Shown piece after piece: positions 15,567 to 23,705 of a stretch of DNA of 64,000 nucleotides (within the stretch, counting starts at the first letter, position 1; each line of letters starts with the position of its first letter). The stretch covers positions 633,550-697,549 of the forward strand of contig NZ_CXSU01000005.1 of NCBI RefSeq assembly GCF_001403795.1, given 5' to 3'. The DNA comes from Jannaschia donghaensis. GTDB lineage: Bacteria; Pseudomonadota; Alphaproteobacteria; Rhodobacterales; Rhodobacteraceae. Made by a program: the position numbers and the translations under genes. The notes beneath the pieces are model-generated. The model had not been told where the DNA came from. It saw only the letters and a list, made by a program, of their open reading frames with translations, and searched no databases.

Positions 15567-16580
15567 TCAGCTGAACATCTCTTCCAGGTCGACGGTGGAG
15601 CCTTCGCCGATCTTGTCGAAATCCCGGTCCAGAAAGACATCGGCCGCCCGGTGACCCGCATCGCGCAGCTGGGCCATGACGATAGGGTTGGCGACGGTCT
15701 TGGTGGCGACCGAGAGCTGCCGCATCAGGGGATCGTCGGCGATCATATGGACCAGCACGTCCTTCATCACGCCTTCGGGGATCTTGCCGGTCCGCACCAG
15801 CCGTTGCACGAATTCGATGGCGCGCATTTCGCGCAACAGGGATGTGTTGAAGCTGATTTCGTTGATGCGGTTCTGGATGTCGCGGGCCGTGACGGGCAGT
15901 TCCGGACGCTCCAGCGGGTTGATGTTCACCACGAGGATGTCGCGCGGCAGGTCGGGCGCATACAGCGGGAACAGCGCCGGGTTGCCGGTATAGCCACCGT
16001 CCCAATAATGCTCCCCTTCGATTTCCACGGCCGGGAACACCGTCGGCAGGCAGGCGGAGGCGAGGATCGCGTCGATCCCGATCGCCCCGCCGGTGAACAG
16101 CTTGATCTTGCCGGTGCGCACGTTGGTGGCACAGATGTGGATCTGCGGCCCGCGGTCCGAGCAGACCGCCTCGAAGTCGAGCCCGGCGACGATCTTGCGC
16201 AGCGCCGTTTCGTTCATGCTGCCCGTCATGTAAGGGGAGACCGCGCGGCTGAGGCCGTCGGACATCTGATAGAGCGGTGACATTTCGATCGCGTGGCTTA
16301 TGGCCAGCGGCGAAAATGCGGCCAGCCATGGGGCCAGACGTTCGTCCGTCAATGCCCCCACGTCGGTCCAGAGATTTTCGAGCGTGTCGCGCGCCAGATC
16401 GCGGCTGCCGCGCGCCAGGCCGCTTTTGACGGCCGCCCCGTTCAGTGCGCCCGCGCTGGTGCCGGACATGCCCGCAATCTCCAGCCGGTCGTCGGCCAAG
16501 ATGCGGTCCAGGACACCCCAGGTGAAGGCCCCGTGCGCGCCGCCGCCCTGAAGGGCCAAGTTGATGCGTTTGGGTGTCAT
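15567..16580 (-). CDS. Patatin-like phospholipase/acyl hydrolase
   Basis: 337 residues. The oxyanion loop GGGAHG (residues 12-17), nucleophile elbow G-T-S-A-G with S42 and the catalytic aspartate D194 in WDGGYTGN make a complete Ser-Asp dyad. The start overlaps the stop of the AhpD-like gene (ATGA). In Rhodobacterales a patatin gene commonly sits next to D-3-hydroxybutyrate dehydrogenase, as here, which suggests a role in polyhydroxybutyrate or membrane lipid turnover. That link is inference; the substrate is not identified by sequence. Confidence 0.9.
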   Translation of the reverse strand: MTPKRINLALQGGGAHGAFTWGVLDRILADDRLEIAGMSGTSAGALNGAAVKSGLARGSRDLARDTLENLWTDVGALTDERLAPWLAAFSPLAISHAIEMSPLYQMSDGLSRAVSPYMTGSMNETALRKIVAGLDFEAVCSDRGPQIHICATNVRTGKIKLFTGGAIGIDAILASACLPTVFPAVEIEGEHYWDGGYTGNPALFPLYAPDLPRDILVVNINPLERPELPVTARDIQNRINEISFNTSLLREMRAIEFVQRLVRTGKIPEGVMKDVLVHMIADDPLMRQLSVATKTVANPIVMAQLRDAGHRAADVFLDRDFDKIGEGSTVDLEEMFS

Positions 16581-17143
16581 TGTAGGTCTCCGGCGCTGTT
16601 GCGCATTGTTTGAAGGTCGCAGGCCGTCGCGTGGCCCATGGCGCGCTTGATGCCCGGCAAAAGCGCCGCGCCGTTCATGGCAAAGGACAGTTCGATCAAC
16701 CCGCGCTGGCCGTAGAAATGCGCCACCTCGGCCCGTGCGTCCGGGTCGTCGATGCGGTCCCGCACGACGGCATCCGACAGGCGGATGATCGCGGGCAGGG
16801 GGGCGGGCAGGTCGGGGTCGGCGCGCAGGATCGCGTCGATGGTCGCGGGTGTCAGCCCGGCCCGACGGGCCAGATTGACCTCCGCCTGCACGCTGGATCC
16901 GCAATCGGCGGCCAGCGCACCGCGCAGACGGGCGGCGGCATGGGCGTCGGCGGGCAGATGATTGACCGGATCAAGAAATCCGAAGATCCGGTTGTAGCGC
17001 CGCAAAAGGCCCGGCCCGGCGTTCGCGATCGCGCGAACATGGGCCAGCGAGACGCCCAGCCGCGCCTCTGCCCGGTCGATCATCAGCAGCGAGATGCGTT
17101 TGGCGACCGTGGGCTTGGGCGCGGGTGGGATGCGATCAACCAT
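16577..17143 (-). CDS. AhpD/carboxymuconolactone decarboxylase-like protein, cysteine pair incomplete
   Basis: 188 residues from the ATG at 17143. The segment around ADCGSSVQAEVNLARRAGLT matches the core helix of AhpD-like proteins, but the usual C-x2-C is reduced to a single cysteine (C-G-S-S), so peroxidase-linked redox chemistry of the AhpD kind is doubtful. The N-terminal half has a long helical region (AKRISLLMIDRAEARLGVSL). It overlaps the pentapeptide gene upstream by 8 bases and the patatin gene downstream by 4. Function unknown. Confidence 0.65.
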   Translation of the reverse strand: MVDRIPPAPKPTVAKRISLLMIDRAEARLGVSLAHVRAIANAGPGLLRRYNRIFGFLDPVNHLPADAHAAARLRGALAADCGSSVQAEVNLARRAGLTPATIDAILRADPDLPAPLPAIIRLSDAVVRDRIDDPDARAEVAHFYGQRGLIELSFAMNGAALLPGIKRAMGHATACDLQTMRNSAGDLQ

Positions 17144-17522
17144 CGGCCCATTTTGCCAAAAGATCGGTAATCGATATGCCGTCGATCGTGGCACCCGTAT
17201 AAGTCGCGTCGCTGATTGCAACGTCCGTCAGGTTCACATCCGACATCCGCGCGCCCGTCATGTCGGCACCGGTGATCGCAAGGCCGCTCAGATTGGCATG
17301 GTCCACCGACGCGCCGGACAGGTTGACGTCATGCAAGACGGCCCCCGTCAGGTTCGCATCGTCGAACCGTAGTCCGGTGGCGTTCACATCCCGGAAGGAC
17401 GCGGACATCAGGTGGCTGTCGTGGAAGACGGCGTCGCGCAGGCTGACCCGCAGGAACGACGATCCGTCGAGGATCCTGTCCTTGATGTCGAGCTTGTCGC
17501 GCCCCGCCCCCGGCTCGGTCAC
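17136..17522 (-). CDS. Pentapeptide-repeat protein
   Basis: 128 residues starting at a GTG (17522) that overlaps the bdhA stop (GTGA). Residues from about 28 onward form 17 or so five-residue steps with central Leu/Ala/Phe and following polar residue (ANLTG, VNLSG, ANLSG, ADMTG, VNLTD), which would fold as a right-handed quadrilateral beta-helix. No signal peptide. Function unknown; the coupling with bdhA and the patatin gene suggests a scaffold or interaction role in the same process. Confidence 0.8.
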   Translation of the reverse strand: MTEPGAGRDKLDIKDRILDGSSFLRVSLRDAVFHDSHLMSASFRDVNATGLRFDDANLTGAVLHDVNLSGASVDHANLSGLAITGADMTGARMSDVNLTDVAISDATYTGATIDGISITDLLAKWADG

Positions 17523-18292
17523 ATCGCGGTCCAGCCGCCGTCGACGCTGATCGTGGTGCCGGTGATCTGTGCCGCGTTGTCCGAACACAGGAACAGGGCG
17601 GTGCCGCCCAATTGGTCCGTGGTGGCGAACTCCTTGCTGGGCTGACGCTCCAGCAGGACTTCCTTGACGGCCGTCTCGCGGTCCATGTCGTATTTCTTCA
17701 TGGTGTCCGGGATCTGTTCCTCGACCAGCGGGGTCAGGACATAGCCGGGGCAGATGGCGTTGGCGGTGATCGGCTCCTGCGCGGTTTCCAGCGCCACGAC
17801 CTTGGTCATGCCGACGATGCCGTGCTTGGCGGCCACATAGGCGGATTTGTAGGGCGACGCCCGCAGGCCATGGGCGGACGCGATGTTGATGACGCGGCCC
17901 CAGCCCGCCTTGCGCATCATCGGCAGCGCGGCGGCGGTGGTGTGGAACGCGGATGACATGTTGATCGCGATGATCGCGTCCCATTTGTCGGCCGGGAATT
18001 CGTCGATGGCGGCGACGTGCTGGACGCCGGCGTTGTTGACCAGGATATCGCAGGCCCCCGCCTTCTGGATCAAGCTGCGGGCGGCGTCGCCCTTGGACAT
18101 ATCGGCCTGGATATAGCGGACGTCGACGCCGTGCTCCTTGGCCAGATCGGCGGCCAGCGCGTGATCTTCCTCGGTGTCGGAGTAGGAGTTGATCACGACG
18201 TTCAGGCCGGCACCGGCGAAACTGCGCGCGATGCCCAGCCCGATGCCCGAATTCGATCCGGTGATGACGGCGGTCTTTCCACTAAGCGACAT
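17519..18292 (-). CDS. bdhA: D-3-hydroxybutyrate dehydrogenase
   Basis: 257-residue short-chain dehydrogenase. The NAD site TGSNSGIGLGIA, NNAG motif (VNNAGVQHV), catalytic serine in NIASAHG and Y-x3-K in SAYVAAKHG are all present, and the region CPGYVLTPLVEEQI is characteristic of 3-hydroxybutyrate dehydrogenases. It converts D-3-hydroxybutyrate to acetoacetate with NAD, part of PHB and ketone-body use. First gene of an overlapping unit bdhA-pentapeptide-AhpD-like-patatin. Upstream lie a probable small RNA gene and its terminator on the same strand. Confidence 0.92.
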   Translation of the reverse strand: MSLSGKTAVITGSNSGIGLGIARSFAGAGLNVVINSYSDTEEDHALAADLAKEHGVDVRYIQADMSKGDAARSLIQKAGACDILVNNAGVQHVAAIDEFPADKWDAIIAINMSSAFHTTAAALPMMRKAGWGRVINIASAHGLRASPYKSAYVAAKHGIVGMTKVVALETAQEPITANAICPGYVLTPLVEEQIPDTMKKYDMDRETAVKEVLLERQPSKEFATTDQLGGTALFLCSDNAAQITGTTISVDGGWTAM

Positions 18293-18429
18293 AACGTCAA
18301 TTTCCCCTCTGGATGGTTCGCGGACTGGACCACGAATGCTGCGTCTGCGAAAGGTAGGACCTGTTTCGACGCTGTCGATAAGCGGATGACGCGCATGTCG
18401 CGGGGCCGGGCACGGAAATCGGTTAGCCC

Positions 18430-18457
18430 AAAAAAAAACGCCGGCACAAGGCCGGCG
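18430..18457 (-). terminator. Rho-independent terminator, minus strand
   Basis: A perfect 7-bp stem CGCCGGC/GCCGGCG (18439-18445 with 18451-18457) with a 5-base loop is followed, reading the minus strand, by nine T residues (18438-18430). No protein gene upstream on that strand needs it, which supports a separate short transcript. Confidence 0.8.
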
Positions 18458-18506
18458 CTAAGTCATTGAGGCAGGTTTCATACAGGCAAGAAACCTATCG
18501 AGCAGT
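18430..18506 (-). ncRNA. Predicted small RNA (about 77 nt) or bdhA leader attenuator
   Basis: Between a strong sigma70-like promoter (18513-18541) and a Rho-independent terminator (18430-18457) on the minus strand there is no coding frame. The predicted transcript folds into two hairpins: one with a 7-bp stem AGGTTTC/GAAACCT (18473-18479 with 18490-18496, 10-nt loop) and the GC-rich terminator. It lies about 140 bases upstream of bdhA on the same strand, so it may be a free-standing sRNA or an attenuated leader. I do not recognise a named family. Confidence 0.6.
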
Positions 18507-18512
18507 GCCCTT

Positions 18513-18541
18513 GTTATAGCGGTCCCTGCCACCGAGTCCAA
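18513..18541 (-). promoter_or_regulatory. Sigma70-like promoter of the predicted small RNA
   Basis: Reading the minus strand, -35 TTGGAC (18541-18536) and -10 TATAAC (18518-18513) are separated by exactly 17 bases. Transcription would start near 18506. It points away from the solute-binding protein gene and towards the terminator at 18430-18457. Confidence 0.6.
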
Positions 18542-18618
18542 GCGAAAGTTTCAGGAGCGTCGGCGGGATGTTTCGATTAAACATCAAATCGAACAGGACC
18601 TTACCAAGAGGCAAGACA

Positions 18619-20451
18619 ATGATCGGACAGCGTTTCCGGCGAATCGGCATCCGCATTTTTGCAAAGATTGCAATTTTAGCGGTAGTTAGCGGGCCTTCCG
18701 CCGTGTTCGCACAGGCCCATGGAATCGCGCTTTACGGCGATCCGGCGCTGCCTGCCGACTATACACATCTGCCACAGGCCAATCCCGATGCGCCCCGGGG
18801 CGGAACTTTTTCCGACGGTCAGGTCGGCAGTTTCGACAGTCTGAACCCCCATATCCAGCAGGGAAACACGCCCTGGCAACTGCGATTCCTGGCCTACGAA
18901 TCCCTTCTGGGGCGGGCCTACGACGAGCCGTTTACCCTGTACGGCCTGCTGGCGGACAGCGTGACGGTCAACGACGCGCAGACGGAAATCACCTTCACGC
19001 TGCACCCCGACGCGGCGTTTTCGGACGGCACGCCGGTCACGGTCGAGGATGTCATCTGGTCGTGGAACATTCTGGGGCAGGAAGGCGCGAACGGTCGCTA
19101 TCGCAGCGCCTTCGCCAAGGTCGAAAGCGTCGAGGCCGTGGGCGCGCGCGGCGTCCGCTTCACCATTCCCGAGCCCGACCGCGAACTTCTAATGACGCTG
19201 GGCTTCCGCCCGATCATGAAGGCGGCGCAATATGCCGACGATCCATCGGCGTTTTTCCGCTCGGGCGTCGACAACATCCCGATCACGACCGCGCCCTATG
19301 TCATCGACACGGTCGATCCCGGCCGGTCCGTCGTGCTGAAACTGGACGACGATTACTGGGGCGCGGACCTGCCGTTTCGGCGCGGCACCAACAACATCGA
19401 AACCATCCGGATGGAATTCTTCGGCGACGCCACCGCGCATTTCGAGGCGTTCAAGGCCGGAGAGTTGTCCACCATGCGCGAAACGAATGCCGCGCGCTGG
19501 GCCCGCGACTATGATTTCCCGGCCGTGCAATCGGGCGAGGTCGTCCTGTCGGAGGTGCCGCACCAGCGCCCGTCGGGCATGACCGGTCTGGTCATGAACA
19601 CCCGCCGCGCCCCCTTTGACGACTGGCGCGTGCGCGAAGCGATGATCCAGGCATTCAACTTCGAATATGTGAACGGCGTCATCAACGCGGGGGCGCAGCC
19701 GCGCATCACCAGCTATTTCTCGAATTCGCCCCTGGGGATGGAGCCTGGGCCGGCGCAGGGCCGGGTGGCCGAATTGCTGACGCCGCTGTCCGATACCCTG
19801 CTGCCCGGCACGCTGGACGGATACGACCTGCCGCAGACCGATGGATCGGCCGGCAACCGCCGCGGCCTGCGCGCCGCCTCCCGTCTGCTGGAGGAGGCAG
19901 GATATACCGTGGAGGGCGGCGTGCTGACCGGGCCGAACGGTCCCGTGCGGTTCGAGATCATGGTGCCGCAAGGATCGTCGGAGGTGGCGTCCATCGTCGA
20001 CATCTATGTCGAGGCGCTCAAACGTCTCGGCATCGACGCCCGCGTCGCGTCGATCGACAGCGCGCAGTTCACCGACCGGCAAAGCGCCTATGACTTCGAC
20101 ATGATCTGGTACCAATGGGGGCTGTCGCTGTCGCCGGGCAATGAACAGCTGGCCTATTGGGGCCCCGATGGCGTCGACACGCCCGGCACCCGCAACCTGA
20201 TGGGGGCCGACGATCCGGCCATCGCCGCGATGATCGACGCGATGCTGACCTCTGACACGCAGGAAGACTATGTCGCAGCCGTTCGCGCGCTGGACCGGGT
20301 GCTGACGGCGGGGCGCTATGTCGTGCCGATCTGGCACAACCCGATCAGCTGGATCGCCCATTCCGCCGATCTGAAGTATCCCGCCGACCGCCTGCCGATC
20401 TACGGCGACTGGATCGGGTTCCAGCCCGACGTCTGGTGGATCGAGGAGTGA
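18619..20451 (+). CDS. Family 5 extracellular solute-binding protein (peptide/microcin C type)
   Basis: About 610 residues from the ATG at 18619; an ATG at 18568 would add 17 residues. A signal peptide ends near AVFAQA. The mature protein matches the oligopeptide-binding SBP_bac_5 fold: APRGGTFSDGQVGSFDSLNP near the start, FTLHPDAAFSDGTPVTVEDV, and a C-terminal YDFDMIWYQWGLSLSPGNEQ region. Length and pattern resemble YejA-type proteins, which feed YejBEF importers of peptides such as microcin C. No permease or ATPase genes follow, so its partners are elsewhere. Periplasmic. Confidence 0.9.
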   Translation: MIGQRFRRIGIRIFAKIAILAVVSGPSAVFAQAHGIALYGDPALPADYTHLPQANPDAPRGGTFSDGQVGSFDSLNPHIQQGNTPWQLRFLAYESLLGRAYDEPFTLYGLLADSVTVNDAQTEITFTLHPDAAFSDGTPVTVEDVIWSWNILGQEGANGRYRSAFAKVESVEAVGARGVRFTIPEPDRELLMTLGFRPIMKAAQYADDPSAFFRSGVDNIPITTAPYVIDTVDPGRSVVLKLDDDYWGADLPFRRGTNNIETIRMEFFGDATAHFEAFKAGELSTMRETNAARWARDYDFPAVQSGEVVLSEVPHQRPSGMTGLVMNTRRAPFDDWRVREAMIQAFNFEYVNGVINAGAQPRITSYFSNSPLGMEPGPAQGRVAELLTPLSDTLLPGTLDGYDLPQTDGSAGNRRGLRAASRLLEEAGYTVEGGVLTGPNGPVRFEIMVPQGSSEVASIVDIYVEALKRLGIDARVASIDSAQFTDRQSAYDFDMIWYQWGLSLSPGNEQLAYWGPDGVDTPGTRNLMGADDPAIAAMIDAMLTSDTQEDYVAAVRALDRVLTAGRYVVPIWHNPISWIAHSADLKYPADRLPIYGDWIGFQPDVWWIEE

Positions 20452-20467
20452 TCCGCGCGCGCCGCGG

Positions 20468-20743
20468 TCAGGTCCAGTGGGGCATGTCCCCGCCGGGCAG
20501 GGCCGCGCGCGCCTCCATCAGGCGCTCGTAGGGCAGGGACTGCGCGTCGCAGACGCCCCGCACCCAGTCGTCGTTCATCATCACGAAGTCCATCACCCCG
20601 GCCAGGAATTCCGGATCGCCCGCCGCGCCCCGGATCGTGTCCCGGTCCACCCCGGTCGCGCTTTGGAACGTATCGAGCAACTCCGCCCCGATCACCCATT
20701 CCAGCGCACCGAGCGCGATCACCTCAGCGTTGTCCTGTCGCAT
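20468..20743 (-). CDS. DUF3572-family protein
   Basis: 91 residues from the ATG at 20743 (GTG at 20749 also possible). Typical DUF3572 features are visible: an N-terminal helix AEVIALGALEWVIG, then RGAAGDPEFLAGVMDFVMMND and the conserved C-terminal LPGGDMPHWT. It is divergent from pleD, an arrangement widely conserved in Alphaproteobacteria. Function unknown; cytoplasmic. Confidence 0.9.
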   Translation of the reverse strand: MRQDNAEVIALGALEWVIGAELLDTFQSATGVDRDTIRGAAGDPEFLAGVMDFVMMNDDWVRGVCDAQSLPYERLMEARAALPGGDMPHWT

Positions 20744-20847
20744 ATGCACATTCTTTTCGCGCGAACCGATCGCGGAAACCTTTTGTTAACTTTAATATCT
20801 TCTAAACGGATTTGACCGAAGTCTGAATCATTGCGAGAAGTCCTGCC

Positions 20848-22251
20848 ATGACCGGCCGCATACTCATCGTCGACGACGTCGCCACGAATCGCATCGTGAT
20901 GAAGGTAAAGCTTTCGGCTGCGCGATACGAAGTCGTTCCGGCCGCCAGCGGGGCCGAAGCGCTGGAAATCGCGGCGTCGGGCGGGATCGACATCGTCATC
21001 ATGGACATGATGATGCCCGGCCTGACCGGGGCCGAGACCTGCCGCCGTCTGCGCAGCGATCCGGCCACGGCGACGATCCCCGTGATCCTTGTCACGGCGT
21101 CCGACGATATGGACGCGCGGATGGACGGCCTGTCCGCCGGCGCGGACGATTTTCTGTCGAAACCCGTCGATGAACTGGCGCTGCTGGCCCGTGTCCGGTC
21201 CCTGCTGCGGTCGCGCGGCGAGGAACAGGATTACCGCGCGCGCGGCGGCGACATGATCGAAATGGCCTGTGCCACGATGCCCGGCATGTCCGAACCCCGT
21301 CCGGGTTTCGCGGGCAAGCCTGCGGTCGTCAACGATGGACGCATCGCCCTGATCGGCGGGCCGGACGCCACGTGGCTTCCGGTGCAGCGCGACCGCCTGC
21401 GCCCTTTGTTCCGCGAGACGGTCTCGATCATGAACGGCGACAAGGCGTTGGCCGTACCGGAGGCCGAGGCCCCCGACCTGTTCCTGCTGGATGCCGATAT
21501 GGCGAGCCGTAACGACGGTTTGCGCCTGATGTCGGAACTCCGCTCGCGCCTCGCGACGCGCCACGCCGCCTTCATGATCCTGCTGCCCAAGGGCGACAGC
21601 GAACGGGCTGCGACGGCGCTGGACCTCGGGGCGGCGGACGTCAGCTACCATCCGTTTTCCGCCGACGAGATTGCGATGCGCGTGCGCACGCAACTGGCGC
21701 GCAAGCGGCGTGCGGACCGGATGCGCAACACGCTCGATTCCGGGCTCAAGATGGCGATGTTCGACTCCCTGACCGGTCTGCACAATCGCCACTACGGCCT
21801 GCATCAGCTGGAACAGGTCACGACCCGCTGCCGGGCGCTGGGCCTGCGCGCGGGGCTGATCCTGATGGACATCGACCACTTCAAGGTCGTCAATGACACC
21901 CACGGTCATCCCGTCGGCGATGCCGTCCTGGCGCGGGTCGCACAGACTTTGCAGACCAGTCTGCGGGCCGAGGATATGGTGGCGCGCATCGGCGGGGAGG
22001 AATTCCTGGCGATCCTGCCCGACACCGACATGCGCAACGTGCGCGCCGTGGCCGAACGCCTGCGCGCCGCGATCGAGGCGATGGAAACTCCGCTGCCCGG
22101 CGGCGGGTCGCTGACGGTGACGCTGTCGCTTGGGGCCGGTCTTCTGGGGGAGCAGGACCGTGTCGGGGCCGATGCGTTGGCGCGCATCGACCGGGCGCTT
22201 TATTCGGCCAAGGACGGCGGGCGCAATTGTGTCCGGCTTGTCGAGGCCTGA
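20848..22251 (+). CDS. pleD: PleD-like response regulator with diguanylate cyclase domain
   Basis: 467 residues: a receiver domain (about 1-120; D9/D10, D53 in IVIMDMMMPG, K in LSKPVDE), a second receiver-like domain (about 155-280, with LLDADMA but degenerate), and a C-terminal GGDEF domain with active GGEEF at about residue 382. An inhibitory RxxD site (RAED) lies five residues before it, so product feedback by c-di-GMP is expected. It makes c-di-GMP from GTP when phosphorylated, controlling the motile-sessile switch. The upstream region is shared with the DUF3572 gene. Confidence 0.93.
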   Translation: MTGRILIVDDVATNRIVMKVKLSAARYEVVPAASGAEALEIAASGGIDIVIMDMMMPGLTGAETCRRLRSDPATATIPVILVTASDDMDARMDGLSAGADDFLSKPVDELALLARVRSLLRSRGEEQDYRARGGDMIEMACATMPGMSEPRPGFAGKPAVVNDGRIALIGGPDATWLPVQRDRLRPLFRETVSIMNGDKALAVPEAEAPDLFLLDADMASRNDGLRLMSELRSRLATRHAAFMILLPKGDSERAATALDLGAADVSYHPFSADEIAMRVRTQLARKRRADRMRNTLDSGLKMAMFDSLTGLHNRHYGLHQLEQVTTRCRALGLRAGLILMDIDHFKVVNDTHGHPVGDAVLARVAQTLQTSLRAEDMVARIGGEEFLAILPDTDMRNVRAVAERLRAAIEAMETPLPGGGSLTVTLSLGAGLLGEQDRVGADALARIDRALYSAKDGGRNCVRLVEA

Positions 22252-22272
22252 CGCCCGCACCGCCGCGAACCG

Positions 22273-22749
22273 TTACGGTTTCGGACGGCGCGTCGCCTGC
22301 ATCCGGTCGGCCAGCCCGGCCCGTTCCTCCGCCGACAGATCGGCGATGATATCCGCCAGCACGATGATGCCGCGCCCGGCCAGGTCGGCTTGCAGGTCGC
22401 GCTGCGCTTCCATTGCGGCGGTGAAATCGGCGCGGTCGAACGGATCGGCCTGCAGCGTCGCGACGATCCTTTCGCGGGCCGCGTCCATCCGTTCGCGCGC
22501 GTTCGCCACCCGGCCGTTCGCGCGCAACGCCTGAAATAGGGCGCGCCGGTCCGGGCCGTCCAACCCGCGGGCCAGCGCCGCGATCTCGGGCGGTCCGCCG
22601 CCCCTGCGCCGGTCGTCCCCGGGGGCAGACCGGTCCGGTCCGCCCGTCAGAAGCGCCCCGACGACGGCGGCCAGCACCGCGACATTCACCGCCACCGAGA
22701 CGAACAACGCCCACCCGGTCCAGCCGCGCTTGGCAGTCTTCTGCGTCAT
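22273..22749 (-). CDS. CnrX/Metal_resist-like periplasmic sensor
   Basis: 158 residues: an N-terminal membrane anchor (WALFVSVAVNVAVLAAVVGA), an Arg/Gly-rich linker and a helical periplasmic domain with arginine-rich amphipathic helices (DRRALFQALRANGRVANARE and AMEAQRDLQADLAG). This is the pattern of CnrX/ZraP-type metal or stress sensors that work with an anti-sigma factor. The start overlaps the stop of the short anti-sigma-like gene. Last gene of the EF-hand/ECF sigma operon. Metal ligands cannot be assigned; few His or Cys are present. Confidence 0.75.
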   Translation of the reverse strand: MTQKTAKRGWTGWALFVSVAVNVAVLAAVVGALLTGGPDRSAPGDDRRRGGGPPEIAALARGLDGPDRRALFQALRANGRVANARERMDAARERIVATLQADPFDRADFTAAMEAQRDLQADLAGRGIIVLADIIADLSAEERAGLADRMQATRRPKP

Positions 22750-23066
22750 CCGGTTTCCCCCTCGATCCACGCGGTGCCGAACACATCGTCCAGCAGCGCG
22801 GCCTCGCCCTCGCTCGAAATGGACGTTCCCGGCATGTAAGTCAGCACCAGATCCGCCTGCGCGACCCCGATCCAAAGTCCCAGCGCCGCCGCCGTCGGCA
22901 CCCCCAGGATCCCGCCCAGCCACGCGGGCAGCAAGCCGGATTTCGGGGCCGGTGCGGGTCGCCGCGCCGCATCGGCCAGGATGCGCGCCCGCAGGCCGTC
23001 GCCCAATGGCACGGTGTCGGCGCGCGCGGCGCGCAGCATGTGGTCCAGATCATCATCATCCATCAT
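22746..23066 (-). CDS. Short membrane anti-sigma-like protein
   Basis: About 106 residues from the ATG at 23066, preceded by an excellent AAAGGAGGT ribosome-binding site that lies within the end of the sigma gene. An acidic start (MMDDDDLDHMLRAARADT) could bind the sigma factor, followed by a proline linker, a hydrophobic helix (AWLGGILGVPTAAALGLWIG) and an acidic tail. Position between the ECF sigma gene and the CnrX-like gene is that of CnrY-type anti-sigma factors. Identification rests on context and topology. Confidence 0.7.
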   Translation of the reverse strand: MMDDDDLDHMLRAARADTVPLGDGLRARILADAARRPAPAPKSGLLPAWLGGILGVPTAAALGLWIGVAQADLVLTYMPGTSISSEGEAALLDDVFGTAWIEGETG

Positions 23067-23652
23067 CGCGACCTCCTTTGGTGTCACGCATCAATTCCGC
23101 CAGACGCCGTTTGCCGCGCGCCGTCAGGCTTTCCACCGCTTCGACGCCCACGCCCATCATGGCCGCGATGTCGGGGTTGGAGTAGCCCTCGATATGTCTC
23201 AGCACCACGGCCTGCCGTTGCCGGTCGGGCAGGGCGGCCAGGGCGGCATCCAGCGCCGACAATCTCTCGTCGCGGATCATCCGCGCCTCGACGCTGGGGG
23301 TGCCATCCGCCGGATCCCAGGTCTCGGGCATGCCTTGCGTCCGCGCCGCGCGCCGTTTCGCGTCGATCGCCAGGTTCGCGGCGACCCGGCCCAGCCAGGT
23401 CGACATCTGCGCCGCGCCGCCCGCATCCCAGTCGCCGGCCCGCTTCCAAAGCCGCAGAAACGCTTCTTGCACGATATCCTCGGCCAGGGCGCGATCTCCG
23501 GCTGTCATCCGCACCACGAAGGCCATCAGACGCGGACCCAGCCGGTCCAGCAGCGCGGCCGCCGCGGCGTCGTCACCCGACCCGGCCCGCGCCAGCAGGT
23601 CGGCTTCGGCCGCGCGTGCCGGATCGGCGGTCAGGTCCTGGGCGGGGGTCAT
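23056..23652 (-). CDS. ECF-subfamily RNA polymerase sigma factor
   Basis: 198 residues from the ATG at 23652, which has GAAGG six bases upstream; an ATG at 23658 lies too close to it. Region 2 is visible in RMTAGDRALAEDIVQEAFLRLW, with the WLGRVAANLAID segment, and region 4 in LPDRQRQAVVLRHIEGYSNPDIA with the helix-turn-helix. Region 4 ends in VEAVESLTARGKRRL. It would direct polymerase to GGAAC...CGTC-type promoters, one of which lies ahead of the EF-hand gene at 24199-24225. Anti-sigma and sensor genes follow. Confidence 0.92.
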   Translation of the reverse strand: MTPAQDLTADPARAAEADLLARAGSGDDAAAAALLDRLGPRLMAFVVRMTAGDRALAEDIVQEAFLRLWKRAGDWDAGGAAQMSTWLGRVAANLAIDAKRRAARTQGMPETWDPADGTPSVEARMIRDERLSALDAALAALPDRQRQAVVLRHIEGYSNPDIAAMMGVGVEAVESLTARGKRRLAELMRDTKGGRDDG

Positions 23653-23673
23653 TCGCATCCTTCGCAGGTGTGA

Positions 23674-23695
23674 CGGGGCGGCGCAAACCGCCCCG
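23674..23695 (-). other. Hairpin between EF-hand and sigma genes
   Basis: A perfect 8-bp stem CGGGGCGG/CCGCCCCG (23674-23681 with 23688-23695) with a CGCAAA loop lies in the 53-base gap between the EF-hand stop and the sigma factor start. There is no T-run, so it is unlikely to be a full terminator. It could protect the upstream message or lower sigma expression relative to the EF-hand protein. Confidence 0.4.
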
Positions 23696-23705
23696 CCACG
23701 ATCCC

